DNA of 64,000 nucleotides. Origin: an uncultured Collinsella sp. Its GTDB lineage: Bacteria > Actinomycetota > Coriobacteriia > Coriobacteriales > Coriobacteriaceae. The DNA lies in NCBI GenBank assembly GCA_958369225.1, contig CATXID010000006.1, positions 62,001 to 126,000 of the forward strand. Reading direction: 5' to 3'. Numbering within the stretch: the stretch's first letter is position 1; each line of letters begins with the position of its first letter. The position numbers and the translations under genes were made by a program. Positions 16,645 through 25,001 of this stretch are shown piece after piece. The notes beneath the pieces were generated by a model. That model saw only the letters and a program-made list of their open reading frames with translations. It had not been told where the DNA came from and did no database searches.

Positions 16645-19086
16645 CTACCCCAGCGAGCGGTTGAGGGAGCCGAGCTCATCGTTGCCCATGGTGCGCCACA
16701 TTTGATAGATGCAGCCGCGCGCCAAGAAAAAGAAGCCGTTATCGACGAGTTGCACGGCGGTATCCGCGAGCTGATTGGTCACGGCGGGCACCGGCGGCAG
16801 CTCAAGACCTGCCTTGCGGATGGTCTCGACAGCCTCCTCAAACGTGGGCGGTTTGATGACGCCCATCTCGTTCATGAGGCCCTGCATCTCCTCCTGCGCA
16901 CTGCCGCCCGACTCCTCGCCGCGCGGCACCAGGCGATAACATGCCAGCGCCAGCTCGAGCTGGTCGCAGTTCCAGTAGGCGAATGCCAGGCGATAGAACA
17001 GGTAACCGATCGAAGGCCGGTCGCTGGCAATGCGCAGGCCGTGGCGCGCTACCTCGATAATCTCGTCATAGCGCTCCAGGCGTGCTAGCACGTTGATCAG
17101 GGCAAAGTGAGACTGCATGGACGAGCGCGCCAAATCGTAGAGACGACGCACCTCGGGCAGCGCACGCTCAAAGTCCTCTTGTTCGGCGTAAAAGCTGCAG
17201 ATTTCGTGCTGGGCAAAATACAGCGCATCGGGAGCGCGAAGGATTCGCACGGAACGGTCCTCCTCCATCACCGGCAGCACCATGCGCACCAGCTGGTTGT
17301 CGCAGAACTGGGTCTGCACTGGGCCCGTCGCCAAAAGCTCAGCAACAGTACACTTGGCTTCCAACTCCTCGACAAGGCGAGAAAAGCCCTCGAAAGCACC
17401 AGCTCGGTCAACTTTGGATTGCTCGCGTAGCTCGACGACACGGGCGACATACGGATCGTTGTCCTCCTCCATGACCTCAAGCTCATCAGCCGTATCAGCG
17501 AGCAGCAAATCGCGAAGCGCAGGCGGCAATGGACGATGGTCATCACGTGGTCGGGCGTGAACCTCTGCAGGCTCAATCATGTCCGGCGCATCTGCCTCAT
17601 ATGCCTCGAGCAAATGCATGCAGGGCATGTCGTCCATATCCATGCTCTCAAGATCCTTGGCGATAGAAACGCAATCGGCCAGATAGGCCGCACGGCCAAA
17701 GGAATACGTTTTAACAACGCGCTCGCCCTGCTCGCCGTCGGGAGCCGCAATCTGCACGTAGCAGCGCGTGATGCGAGCGCCCGAAGCAAAGCAAGCTGCC
17801 GCGAGCGTAAGCGCAATACGCGCATCGTGCTCAGTGGCCCATGCTGCGCGCTTAGGCTCATCTACCTCGCGCCAGGCGTCATCTTGAGCATCGTATTCGC
17901 GCTGCGGCATAGCATCGACAACCGTGCGGCCAAATCGCACCAGCATGATGCCCTCGGCGACGTTCGCTCGATAGGTGTAGTCGAGCCGCGTGACCACGTT
18001 GAGTGCTTCTACGATACGTGCAAAGCGGGTGCGAACGTCCCACTCGCCACCCGGCTGGCACGCAACCGTCCCCGGTTTGGCCCACGGGTTGTCATTCGAC
18101 AGCGTTTCGAGCAGGCGAGGAACGTCGTTTGTCGTCTTGCTAATATGCCATAGGTCAAAGAGCGAGCAGCCCTCAAAGCTTGGCGACGAGGCAACGGGGC
18201 CCAACCCTGCCCCAATACGCTCAAGGATGCCCGATAGGCGGTTCAGGCGGCACTCGACGGCAAGCAGGGTATCAATCTCGTCCTGGTCTAACAGGCTACG
18301 ATCAAAATTGAGATAGAAGAGCCTCGAGCGATCGATGCGCGCCAGGCTCATTTCGGTTTTGGCCGCGATGGTGCGCAGGCGAGGCAGATTAACTTCGCCC
18401 ATCAAAGCGGCGGCATAGCGCTCAATGCCACTTGGATTATCTGTATGGTCAATGCGGTAGAGCAACGTTTCGATTGCATCGGGCAGCGGTGTGGAATCAA
18501 AACCCAGCAGCACCTCAACCGGCTCGGGGAGTTTTACAAGTTTGATCTTGTCGACGGCATTTTTCATGCCTTGGTCGAGGCCATCACCGTCCGCCGTGTC
18601 TGAGACAGCGTTTTCAGAATCGGCGAATATCACGTAACGCAAGAACATCGAGGCCATGAACTCGCCATAGCGAAGACTGCGCGTCGAATTCCACGTCTCG
18701 CGATCGGATTGTTCGCGCATGGCGCCTTCGGGAGAGCCGATGACCCGCGCCCGGGAGCGCATCGTCCCATCGGTACCCCTGACCGCAATCTCACCGATGT
18801 TGGAATCAGACTTGTCAAGAATCAGTTGCATGTCGGGATCGTCTGGCAGCGATATCTCGTTAACGGGACGGTCCACCTTATAGACCTCACCCGAAACGCT
18901 CACGTAGCCCAAAAGCGACACATGGCTTTTGCCGACAAATTCGACGACATAGCATGATTCATGCGGGTCCTCGCCAAAGAGCTTCCAAACCACGCCATAC
19001 GAGCGTCCCGCAGGCTGCTCTGGCATGGCCGGAAAGCGCTTTTTGGGATCAAGAAACCTGAGCTTGTATGTCGGACGCTCTGCCAC
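16645..19086 (-). CDS. Large TPR-containing protein of unknown function
   Basis: 813 residues, start GTG after AGGGTGATATTTC. There is no signal peptide or membrane segment. The first 560 residues match no family I recognise; they contain acidic patches and a cluster of Arg/Asp-rich motifs. From about 600 to 760 the pattern of helix pairs (ALYFAQHEICSFYAEQEDFERALPEVRRLYDLA, HFALINVLARLERYDEIIEVARHGL, RLAFAYWNCDQLELALACYRLV) shows three or more tetratricopeptide-like repeats. It is probably a cytosolic scaffold. It stands alone between tRNA-Ser and the tRNA-Arg cluster and is transcribed leftward. The function is not predictable. Confidence 0.85.
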   Translation of the reverse strand: MAERPTYKLRFLDPKKRFPAMPEQPAGRSYGVVWKLFGEDPHESCYVVEFVGKSHVSLLGYVSVSGEVYKVDRPVNEISLPDDPDMQLILDKSDSNIGEIAVRGTDGTMRSRARVIGSPEGAMREQSDRETWNSTRSLRYGEFMASMFLRYVIFADSENAVSDTADGDGLDQGMKNAVDKIKLVKLPEPVEVLLGFDSTPLPDAIETLLYRIDHTDNPSGIERYAAALMGEVNLPRLRTIAAKTEMSLARIDRSRLFYLNFDRSLLDQDEIDTLLAVECRLNRLSGILERIGAGLGPVASSPSFEGCSLFDLWHISKTTNDVPRLLETLSNDNPWAKPGTVACQPGGEWDVRTRFARIVEALNVVTRLDYTYRANVAEGIMLVRFGRTVVDAMPQREYDAQDDAWREVDEPKRAAWATEHDARIALTLAAACFASGARITRCYVQIAAPDGEQGERVVKTYSFGRAAYLADCVSIAKDLESMDMDDMPCMHLLEAYEADAPDMIEPAEVHARPRDDHRPLPPALRDLLLADTADELEVMEEDNDPYVARVVELREQSKVDRAGAFEGFSRLVEELEAKCTVAELLATGPVQTQFCDNQLVRMVLPVMEEDRSVRILRAPDALYFAQHEICSFYAEQEDFERALPEVRRLYDLARSSMQSHFALINVLARLERYDEIIEVARHGLRIASDRPSIGYLFYRLAFAYWNCDQLELALACYRLVPRGEESGGSAQEEMQGLMNEMGVIKPPTFEEAVETIRKAGLELPPVPAVTNQLADTAVQLVDNGFFFLARGCIYQMWRTMGNDELGSLNRSLG

Positions 19087-19184
19087 GAAATATCACCCTG
19101 ATCGGTCGTCTAAAGAAAGAGCTCGCCACGGGCTCACCGAGGCGCATACTCGAAATCTTACACGAGTCGATGGGAAATAGTCCC

Positions 19185-19278
19185 CATTGACCGAGGTTCG
19201 AATCCGTGCAGTGCCGGCGTAAAAGAAAAGCCCCCGTCGCCGGGAGCTTTAATCTCAAATGGTGCGGCGTATAGGATT
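19185..19278 (+). repeat. Right-end remnant, terminator copy and tRNA-Arg 3'-end fragment
   Basis: In order: a T-arm-like end (CCGAGGTTCGAATCC), a terminator hairpin like that of tRNA-Arg (AAAGCCCCCG...CGGGAGCTTT) and a 19-nt copy of the tRNA-Arg 3' end (TGGTGCGGCGTATAGGATT, 19260-19278). The last two are a direct repeat of 19411-19468, which belongs to the intact tRNA-Arg. The 5' part of the tRNA is absent, so this is a fragment. The 174 bp between it and the TPR gene start hold nothing else recognisable. Confidence 0.7.
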
Positions 19279-19405
19279 CCGCGCATCCGCTGCGCGGATC
19301 CGCACCGGCTTCGCCCGCCTGCCGGCGTGCTCGCCCGCGGGCTAAAAACGCTCCGCGTTTTCTTTACGCCCGCGCCTCAACCGAGGTTCGAATCCATGCA
19401 GTGCT
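19279..19405. repeat. tRNA-associated cassette 1 (Arg)
   Basis: About 127 bp between two copies of [terminator + tRNA-Arg 3' end]. The core contains the hairpins ATCCGC...GCGGAT and AAAACGC-TCC-GCGTTTT, the latter inside GCGGGC...GCCCGC. It ends in CCGAGGTTCGAATCC, a T-arm sequence in opposite orientation to the tRNA. Four relatives are at 19836-19957, 20023-20150, 25002-25133 and 31101-31221. Confidence 0.75.
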
Positions 19406-19449
19406 TACGTAAAAGAAAAGCCCCCGTTGCCGGGAGCTTTAATCTCAAA

Positions 19450-19526
19450 TGGTGCGGCGTATAGGATTCGAACCTATGACGTTCTGATTCGTAGTCAGAC
19501 CCTCTATCCAGCTGAGGTAACGCCGC
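19450..19526 (-). tRNA. tRNA-Arg (anticodon ACG), copy 1
   Basis: 77 nt with encoded CCA. Acceptor GCGGCGT/ACGCCGC, anticodon loop CTACGAA (ACG, so read as inosine), T-arm TAGGTTCGAATCCTA. The promoter on the minus strand is TTGACC (19562-19567), 17 nt, CATAAT (19539-19544). Terminator at 19411-19440: stem AAAGCTCCCGG/CCGGGGGCTTT-like, followed by TTTCTTTT. The gap up to copy 2 holds the copy-1 promoter, nothing coding, and the terminator of copy 2 (19652-19675). Confidence 0.97.
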
Positions 19527-19684
19527 GACTTATTGATTATTATGCACATGGACTGAATAATGGTCAAGCAGTTTTTCGAAAAAAGTTATCAAATTGGATT
19601 TTTATTCATTTGGAGGGCTTGGCACGATCTTCGGTGCATCGCGATATAAGAAAAGCCCCCGTTGCCGGGAGCTTTAAGATCAAT

Positions 19685-19761
19685 TGGTGCGGCGTATAGG
19701 ATTCGAACCTATGACGTTCTGATTCGTAGTCAGACCCTCTATCCAGCTGAGGTAACGCCGC
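19685..19761 (-). tRNA. tRNA-Arg (anticodon ACG), copy 2
   Basis: Identical in sequence to copy 1 over the mature tRNA. Its promoter is again TTGACC, 17 nt, CATAAT, upstream on the minus strand (19774-19802). Its terminator hairpin is at 19652-19675. Unlike the other copies it has no cassette immediately downstream, only the promoter of copy 1. Confidence 0.97.
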
Positions 19762-19835
19762 AACGCACGGATTATTATGCACGTGAGCCTTCGATGGGTC
19801 AAGCAACAATTTGAAAAATTTTTACGAAGCGCTGA

Positions 19836-19957
19836 TTAAGTTGTCGTGCGGATCCGCACCGGCTTCGACCGCCCGCCGGCGCGCTCGCCCGCTCGCTACG
19901 GACGCTCCGCGTCCGCTTCACGCTCGCGCCTCGACCGAGGTTCGAATCCATGCGGTG
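19836..19957. repeat. tRNA-associated cassette 2 (Arg, left end missing)
   Basis: Relative of cassette 1 that lacks the tRNA 3'-end fragment on its left. The core hairpin is CGGACGC-TCC-GCGTCCG here, against AAAACGC-TCC-GCGTTTT elsewhere, so both strands of the stem changed together. It ends in CCGAGGTTCGAATCC and is followed by a terminator copy (19970-19993). Confidence 0.7.
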
Positions 19958-20003
19958 CCGGTATAAAAGAAAAGCCCCCGTTGCCGGAGGCTTAAAGTTC
20001 AAT

Positions 20004-20022
20004 TGGTGCGGCGTATAGGATT
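20004..20022 (-). pseudogene. tRNA-Arg 3'-end fragment
   Basis: TGGTGCGGCGTATAGGATT equals the last 19 nt of the tRNA-Arg genes on the minus strand; the rest of the tRNA is absent. A terminator copy precedes it on the plus strand. Confidence 0.8.
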
Positions 20023-20150
20023 CCGCGCATCCGCTTCGCGGATCCGCACCGGCTTCGCCCGCCTGCCGGCGGACTCGCCCGCGGGCTAAAAACGCTCCGC
20101 GTTTTCTTTACGCCCGCGCCTCGACCGAGGTTCGAATCCATAGGGCGTCT
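20023..20150. repeat. tRNA-associated cassette 3 (Arg)
   Basis: Almost the same as cassette 1, with scattered substitutions. It starts directly at the truncated T-arm (AGGATT) and ends in CGAGGTTCGAATCC. The tRNA-Arg copy 3 terminator and gene follow. Confidence 0.75.
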
Positions 20151-20194
20151 GCCTAAAAGAAAGGCCTCCGTTGCCGGAGGCTTTCAATTTCAAT

Positions 20195-20271
20195 TGGTGC
20201 GGCGTATAGGATTCGAACCTATGACGTTCTGATTCGTAGTCAGACCCTCTATCCAGCTGAGGTAACGCCGC
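20195..20271 (-). tRNA. tRNA-Arg (anticodon ACG), copy 3
   Basis: Same mature sequence as copies 1 and 2, CCA encoded. The upstream region differs: TTGACT with a TTTATA/TTATAT about 18 nt further on the minus strand. Its terminator (20160-20183) is AAAGCCTCCGG/CGGAGGCCTTT-like with a following TTCTTTT. Confidence 0.97.
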
Positions 20272-20351
20272 AGCGCAAGACATATAAAACCACTTTAGTT
20301 CGTTAGAGTCAAGCAAAATCTCAAACTTTTTTTCGCGCGGGCCTCAATTTG

Positions 20352-20729
20352 TCACGCTGCACCCCAAGCATCAGCGCTTCTCGTGCGATCGATTGGCTTT
20401 TCGATCACATCGAACCCGGCGCCAAGCTCCCCCAGAAGCAACCGTACCCGTTGGGCACAGTCGTAATCGGCAAACGAGATACTCAGCATTCGGGCCACCT
20501 GATTAGAAGTTCCAACGCCATAGAAGTGCTCAAGGGCGACAAGCGCCTCATGCGTCACAAACGTCTCGACCACATGCGGCGACTCCTCATAGCACCATTG
20601 CGTCAATGGTCCCTCGCTCGTCTGCCGAACCACCAAGCCACCGATACCCGACGGCTCGCACGTTACCAGCAGGTGCTCCCCACCCTCATCGCTCTGGAAC
20701 AAAACAACCCTCTCATCGAACAGCTCCAT
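20352..20729 (-). CDS. Small protein of unknown function
   Basis: 125 residues from ATG 20727-20729 after AAAGGGGATGTG. It is mostly hydrophilic, with no signal peptide or membrane segment, and a mix of strands and helices (VVLFQSDEGGEHLLVTCEP, HEALVALEHFYGVGTSNQVARMLSISFADYDCAQRVRLLLGELG). I recognise no family. It sits alone between tRNA-Arg copy 3 and serS, in the same direction, with a 171-bp gap upstream that includes the serS terminator. Confidence 0.7.
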   Translation of the reverse strand: MELFDERVVLFQSDEGGEHLLVTCEPSGIGGLVVRQTSEGPLTQWCYEESPHVVETFVTHEALVALEHFYGVGTSNQVARMLSISFADYDCAQRVRLLLGELGAGFDVIEKPIDRTRSADAWGAA

Positions 20730-20847
20730 CACATCCCCTTTCTCTTGCTCTTAGTTAGCAAAAGCATAGCAGGTAGATGCATGTACACAGAACGTCTGTT
20801 CGTGTGTTTTCTATCGAGCTGTCCGCACGGCATGGTATAGCCGTACA

Positions 20848-20877
20848 CAAAAAGGGCGCCCCAAAAAGGAGCGCCCT
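20848..20877 (-). terminator. Intrinsic terminator of serS
   Basis: Stem AGGGCGC/GCGCCCT with the T-run TTTTTG on the minus strand, 24 nt after the serS stop codon. Confidence 0.85.
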
Positions 20878-20900
20878 CGCAAATCGCCTATGCAGCTAGT

Positions 20901-22184
20901 TTACGCGACCGGCTCGATCTTCTCGAGGCCGCCCATGTAGGGACGCAGAACCTCGGGGATCGTGATGGTGCCGTCGGCGTTCTGGTAGTTCTCCAGAATG
21001 GCAGCCATGGTACGACCAGCCGGCAGGCCAGAACCGTTAAGGGTGTGCAGGTAGCGCGAACCCTTGAAATTCTCGGGGTCGCGATACTTGATGTTGGCGC
21101 GACGGGCCTGGAAGTCGCCGCAATTGGAGCAGGAGCTGATCTCCTTGTAGGCATTGTAGCTCGGCAGCCAAACCTCGATGTCGTAGGTCTGACGGGCAGA
21201 GAAGCCCAGGTCGCCGGTGCACAGGCTAATCACGCGATACGGCAGGCCCAGCTGCTGCAGCAGGTACTCGGCCTCGGCGGTCATGCTCTCGAGCTCCTCG
21301 TCGGACTCCTCCGGCTTGGCAAACTTGACCATCTCAACTTTGTCGAACTCGTGCTGGCGAATGATGCCGCGGGTGTCGCGACCGGCGGAACCGGCCTCCT
21401 CGCGGAAGCAGGGGGTGAAGGCAGTGTAGCGGCGAGGCAGAGTGTCGGCGTCCAGAACCTCACCGGCATGCAGGTTAGTCAGTACGACCTCGGCGGTAGG
21501 GATCAGGAAGTTGTCGCCCGAGACGTGATAGGCGTCGTCCTCGAACTTGGGCAGCTGGCCCGTACCGAACATGGTCTGACGCTTGACGACGATGGGCGGC
21601 CACCACTCCTTGAAGCCACGGCTCGTGTGTGTGTCCAGGAAGAAGTTGATAAGGGCGCGCTCCAGGCGGGCGCCGGCGCCACCGAGAACGGTGAAGCGGC
21701 TGCCGGAGAGCTTGTTGCCACGCTCGAAGTCGAGGATGTCCAGATCGGTGCCCAGATCCCAGTGCGGCTTAAAGTCGAAGTCGAACTCGCGCGGGGTGCC
21801 CCAGCGGCGACGCTCGATGTTCTCGTCCTCGTCCTTACCGTACGGGGTGGCCTCGCACGGAATGTTGGGCAGGTGAGACATGAAGTCGTACTGCTCCTGC
21901 TCAAGAGCGGTACGGCGCTCGGCCAGACCGTCAATCTTCTCGTTGACGGCGCGCACGGCCTCCTTGGCGGCCTCGGCCTCGTCCTTCTTGCCCTCCTTCA
22001 TCAGAGCGCCAATCTTCTTGGACTCGGCGTTACGCGTGGCCTGGAGCTCCTCGACCTCGGTGATGACGGCACGGCGCTCGTCGTCGAGCTCAAAGAACTT
22101 CTCGCGATCCCAAGACGTCTGGCGATTTGCCATGGCGGTATCGATGGCATCGGGGTTCTCGCGAACAAACTTGATATCAAGCAT
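20901..22184 (-). CDS. serS: Seryl-tRNA synthetase
   Basis: 427 residues from ATG 22182-22184, placed 5 nt after GGAGGA; the open frame extends 9 codons further without need. The N-terminal part (about 30-105) is the long antiparallel coiled-coil arm that binds the long variable arm of tRNA-Ser. Class II motif 2 appears in TPCFREEAGSAGRDTRGIIRQHEFDKVE and motif 3 in LNGSGLPAGRTMAAILENYQ. It charges tRNA-Ser in the cytosol. I see no T-box in its short 5' region, which it shares with the divergent 57-residue gene. Confidence 0.97.
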   Translation of the reverse strand: MLDIKFVRENPDAIDTAMANRQTSWDREKFFELDDERRAVITEVEELQATRNAESKKIGALMKEGKKDEAEAAKEAVRAVNEKIDGLAERRTALEQEQYDFMSHLPNIPCEATPYGKDEDENIERRRWGTPREFDFDFKPHWDLGTDLDILDFERGNKLSGSRFTVLGGAGARLERALINFFLDTHTSRGFKEWWPPIVVKRQTMFGTGQLPKFEDDAYHVSGDNFLIPTAEVVLTNLHAGEVLDADTLPRRYTAFTPCFREEAGSAGRDTRGIIRQHEFDKVEMVKFAKPEESDEELESMTAEAEYLLQQLGLPYRVISLCTGDLGFSARQTYDIEVWLPSYNAYKEISSCSNCGDFQARRANIKYRDPENFKGSRYLHTLNGSGLPAGRTMAAILENYQNADGTITIPEVLRPYMGGLEKIEPVA

Positions 22185-22295
22185 TAGATCCTCCGGCGAT
22201 ATACATTCCATTTAGGTTGCAACCTTGTACATGTATGGGCAAGTATATACTTATGAGCGTTTACGACCCAACTCAACTACGCAAGAAGGCACCCA

Positions 22296-22469
22296 ATGGA
22301 CGCAGTTTTTTCCTTTTTGTTTGGCACCCGCACCGGTTTTGCCATCCTTTTCGCCGGCGGCATCCTGCTATTTGCGATTCTTGCCTTTGTGATGGAGAAG
22401 CGCACCCATAAGATGTATGTCGACCGCGGCCCCAAGTCCGAGGATGAGGAAGACAGCTTCTGGGACTAA
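22296..22469 (+). CDS. Small single-pass membrane protein (57 aa), unknown
   Basis: 57 residues, ATG preceded by AAGAAGG at 7 nt. One membrane segment (about 14-33, GFAILFAGGILLFAILAFVM) with a short N-terminus, followed by a basic stretch (EKRTHK) and an acidic tail ending SEDEEDSFWD. Length, ribosome binding site, charge distribution and the following strong terminator together support a real gene. It diverges from serS; a TATACT (-10) lies about 45 nt upstream. The function is unknown. Confidence 0.75.
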   Translation: MDAVFSFLFGTRTGFAILFAGGILLFAILAFVMEKRTHKMYVDRGPKSEDEEDSFWD

Positions 22470-22520
22470 CCTGCCAAAAAGAGACAGGCTTATTTTGGTC
22501 GGTTTTATCTGGGCAAACGC

Positions 22521-22565
22521 AAGCGCCCCGCAACTGGAATTGAGCCAGTTGCGGGGCGCTTTTTG
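22521..22565 (+). terminator. Strong intrinsic terminator after the 57-aa gene
   Basis: A 17-bp perfect stem (AAGCGCCCCGCAACTGG, 7-nt loop, complement) followed by TTTTG on the plus strand. Confidence 0.9.
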
Positions 22566-22624
22566 CTCAAGGTACAAAACCGCAGGAAAACCCTGCAAAA
22601 TGAATCTGTCCCTTATTGGTCAGT

Positions 22625-23395
22625 TTACTGGAGAGTAGCGTCGATGGCCTTGACTAGGGCGCTGCGCATGCCGGCGTCCTCGAGCGCGACGACGCCCTTG
22701 ATGGTAGCACCGCCGGGCGAGCACACGGCATCCTTCATCGCTGCGGGATGCTGGCCGGTTGCAAGCTGCAGCTTTGCCGTACCCAGCACCATCTGGCTCA
22801 CAATACGATAGGCATCGGCGCGCGGAATACCGTGTTTGACGGCCGCATCGCCCAGAGCCTCGATCGCCATGGCGACAAACGCCGGGGCGCAACCGCCCAC
22901 GGTACCGCCCACAAACAGCAGGCTCGAATCGAGCTCGACCACCGTGCCAAGCTTTCCGAGCAGATCGAGCACCGTGGCACGCTGTTCGCCGCTAAGCGTG
23001 GAAGCCTTCTCGCAGGCGATAACGCCCTCGCCCACCGAAACCGGCGTGTTGGGCACCGTCGAGATATGAGCGACACCTGGCAGGACCTGTTCCCACTTGG
23101 CGCTATCCCAGGTCCAGGCGACCGAAAGGACGACCTTGTCGGCAAGCGCATCCTTGAGTGGAGCGAAGACCTTCTCGATCATGTACGGCTTGACCGCCGC
23201 AACCACGATATCGGACGCGGCAACAACCTCCGCCGCATCGTGGCAGGCAGCCATGCCCCGCGCCTCGCAACGCTCAACCAGAGCATCGTAGCGGCCCGCA
23301 CAGGCGCACATGTCGCCCGCGGCCACGCCGGCGGCAATCCAGCCATCGGCCATAGCGCTCGCCATATTGCCAAAACCGACAAATCCGATCTTCAT
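22625..23395 (-). CDS. proC: Pyrroline-5-carboxylate reductase
   Basis: 256 residues. N-terminal Rossmann motif MKIGFVGFGNMASAMADGW (GxGxMA form). The C-terminal dimerisation domain contains the family signature region ATGQHPAAMKDAVCSPGGATIKGVVALEDAGMRSALVKAI. It reduces pyrroline-5-carboxylate to proline with NAD(P)H. ATG follows AGAGGACTGTGTGAT. The gene lies 73 bp behind rlmH in the same direction and may belong to the same transcript. Confidence 0.96.
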   Translation of the reverse strand: MKIGFVGFGNMASAMADGWIAAGVAAGDMCACAGRYDALVERCEARGMAACHDAAEVVAASDIVVAAVKPYMIEKVFAPLKDALADKVVLSVAWTWDSAKWEQVLPGVAHISTVPNTPVSVGEGVIACEKASTLSGEQRATVLDLLGKLGTVVELDSSLLFVGGTVGGCAPAFVAMAIEALGDAAVKHGIPRADAYRIVSQMVLGTAKLQLATGQHPAAMKDAVCSPGGATIKGVVALEDAGMRSALVKAIDATLQ

Positions 23396-23468
23396 ATCAC
23401 ACAGTCCTCTCAGATGCGTTCCTCAAAACGAAAGTCATTGTCCCACGCCATTGTTTCGTGTTGCCGAC

Positions 23469-23939
23469 CTACTTGTGATACGGCTCGCCACGGCTAATCT
23501 TGCAGGCGCGGTAGATCTGTTCCAGCAGCACCACGCGCGCCAGGTTGTGCGGCAAGGTAATACGTCCAAAGCTGAGCATCTCGTCGGCGCGGGCGCGCAC
23601 GGCATCGCTCACGCCGTCCGATCCGCCGATTACAAAAGCGATGTCGCTGTTACCTCGCAGCATGAGGTCGTCGAGGTGGGTCGAGAGTTCCTCGCTCGAA
23701 CGCTCCTTGCCCTCAATGGCCAGCAGAATCACATGTGCTCGAGGCGGCAGAGCGGCAAGAATCGCCGCGCCTTCTTTGTCGCACGCAGCATCCACGCCGC
23801 CCGCCTTGGCTGGATCGATATCGGCAACCTCGCGCATATCTACCTTGGCATAGGCGCCTAGGCGTTTGGTGTATTCGGCGCACGCGTCCTTCCAAAAGCG
23901 CTCTTTGAGCTTGCCAACACAAACGACGGTGTATTTCAC
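23469..23939 (-). CDS. rlmH: 23S rRNA (pseudouridine1915-N3)-methyltransferase
   Basis: 156 residues, normal family length. SPOUT-fold C-terminus with FVIGGSDGVSDAVRARADEMLSFGRITLPHNLARVVLLEQIYRACKISRGEPYHK; the knot region and the C-terminal Y-H-K are diagnostic. Start GTG follows AAAGGAGTAGACACGC, whose AAAGGAG overlaps the end of the SPFH gene 6 nt upstream. It methylates helix 69 of 23S rRNA in assembled 70S ribosomes. Confidence 0.97.
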   Translation of the reverse strand: MKYTVVCVGKLKERFWKDACAEYTKRLGAYAKVDMREVADIDPAKAGGVDAACDKEGAAILAALPPRAHVILLAIEGKERSSEELSTHLDDLMLRGNSDIAFVIGGSDGVSDAVRARADEMLSFGRITLPHNLARVVLLEQIYRACKISRGEPYHK

Positions 23940-23945
23940 GCGTGT

Positions 23946-24884
23946 CTACTCCTTTGACTCGTTCTGAACTTTGCCGGCGGTCAGCATCTGCTCGAACATA
24001 GAGGCCGACTGCGAAAAGTCGCTCGGCAGCACGACCGTCGAGGTTTTACCCGTGCGAGCGAACTCCGTCATCATCTCGGACCACTGCGTAAACATGAACA
24101 GTTGGTTGGCCTCGTCATTACCGACACCAGTCTCCTGGATGATCTCGAGCGAATCTTTGATACCCAGCGCGATGGCCTTGCGCTGGTTGGCGATGCCCTC
24201 GCCCGCCTTTTCCATAGCCTCAGCCTCGGCGGTCGCCTCGGTGACGCGCTTGATGCGGTCGGCCTCAGCGAGCTCCTGCGCAGCGGCGCGCTTTCGCTGG
24301 GCGGCGTTGATGTCGTTCATGGAGTTCTCAACCTCGGTCGGCAGTGCGATTTTGGTGATGAGCGTCGACACGAGGGTGAAGCCGTAGGCGGCCATCTGCT
24401 CGGAAACGGTAGCGTTGACATCCTTGGCGATGTCGTCCTTCTTGGCAAAGACCTCATCGAGTGTGTAGACGGGAATCGAAGAGCGCAGGGCGTCGGTGAT
24501 GAAGTCACGCATCTGGTCGACGGGCTCCTGCAGCATATAGTAGCTCTTGTAGATGCCCGAATCTGCCGGGCCGGCGCCCATGTCATAGCTCACGTGGTAC
24601 TGAGCAGAGACCTCAAGGCCGATGGTCACGTTGTCCTGGGTCTTAACGTCGATGCCAAAACCGTTTTTCATGGTGCGCAGACTCACCGTGGCGGCCTTGC
24701 GGTCGATCACGGGCACCTTCATGTGGAAGCCCGCGTTGACGATGCGGTTAAACTTGCCCAGACGCTCGATGATCACGGCATGCTGCTGTTCAACGACATA
24801 GCAGGCGTTGGGAAGCAGCAGCAACAGGATGATGATGGGAATCAAAAGGCTGGTAAGGGCGGCGATGATACCGGAAAACAGCAT
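23946..24884 (-). CDS. SPFH/band-7 domain protein (stomatin-like)
   Basis: 312 residues from ATG 24882-24884 after AGAGGAGAG. One N-terminal membrane segment (about 5-25), then the band-7 domain beginning YVVEQQHAVIIERLGKFNRIVNAGFHMKVPVIDR and containing LRTMKNGFGIDVKTQDNVTI. A long helical coiled coil rich in Ala/Glu/Lys (about 205-260) follows. These proteins oligomerise at membranes and organise proteases or lipid domains. The usual NfeD partner is not adjacent. It precedes rlmH by 6 nt. Confidence 0.93.
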   Translation of the reverse strand: MLFSGIIAALTSLLIPIIILLLLLPNACYVVEQQHAVIIERLGKFNRIVNAGFHMKVPVIDRKAATVSLRTMKNGFGIDVKTQDNVTIGLEVSAQYHVSYDMGAGPADSGIYKSYYMLQEPVDQMRDFITDALRSSIPVYTLDEVFAKKDDIAKDVNATVSEQMAAYGFTLVSTLITKIALPTEVENSMNDINAAQRKRAAAQELAEADRIKRVTEATAEAEAMEKAGEGIANQRKAIALGIKDSLEIIQETGVGNDEANQLFMFTQWSEMMTEFARTGKTSTVVLPSDFSQSASMFEQMLTAGKVQNESKE

Positions 24885-24945
24885 GGTCTCTCCTCTGATA
24901 GGCACACGTTGGCATTAGGATACCCGTCCAAGGAGATCGTGCATA

Positions 24946-25001
24946 ACAAAAAAGCCCCCATTGCTGGGGGCTCTTTCATTTAATGGTGTGGGCGAAAGGA
25001 C
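24946..25001 (-). pseudogene. Terminator copy and tRNA-Leu 3'-end fragment
   Basis: A hairpin AGCCCCCATTGCTGGGGGCT with an A-run on its plus-strand left, then TGGTGTGGGCGAAAGGAC (24984-25001), which matches the last nucleotides of the tRNA-Leu gene with one change. The whole block is a direct repeat of 25134-25190. The tRNA 5' part is absent. Confidence 0.75.

Noticed and set aside
19185..20271. CRISPR array
   Set aside because: Repeats are tRNAs, terminators and cassettes of unequal length and spacing, without short identical repeats and unique spacers; no cas genes.
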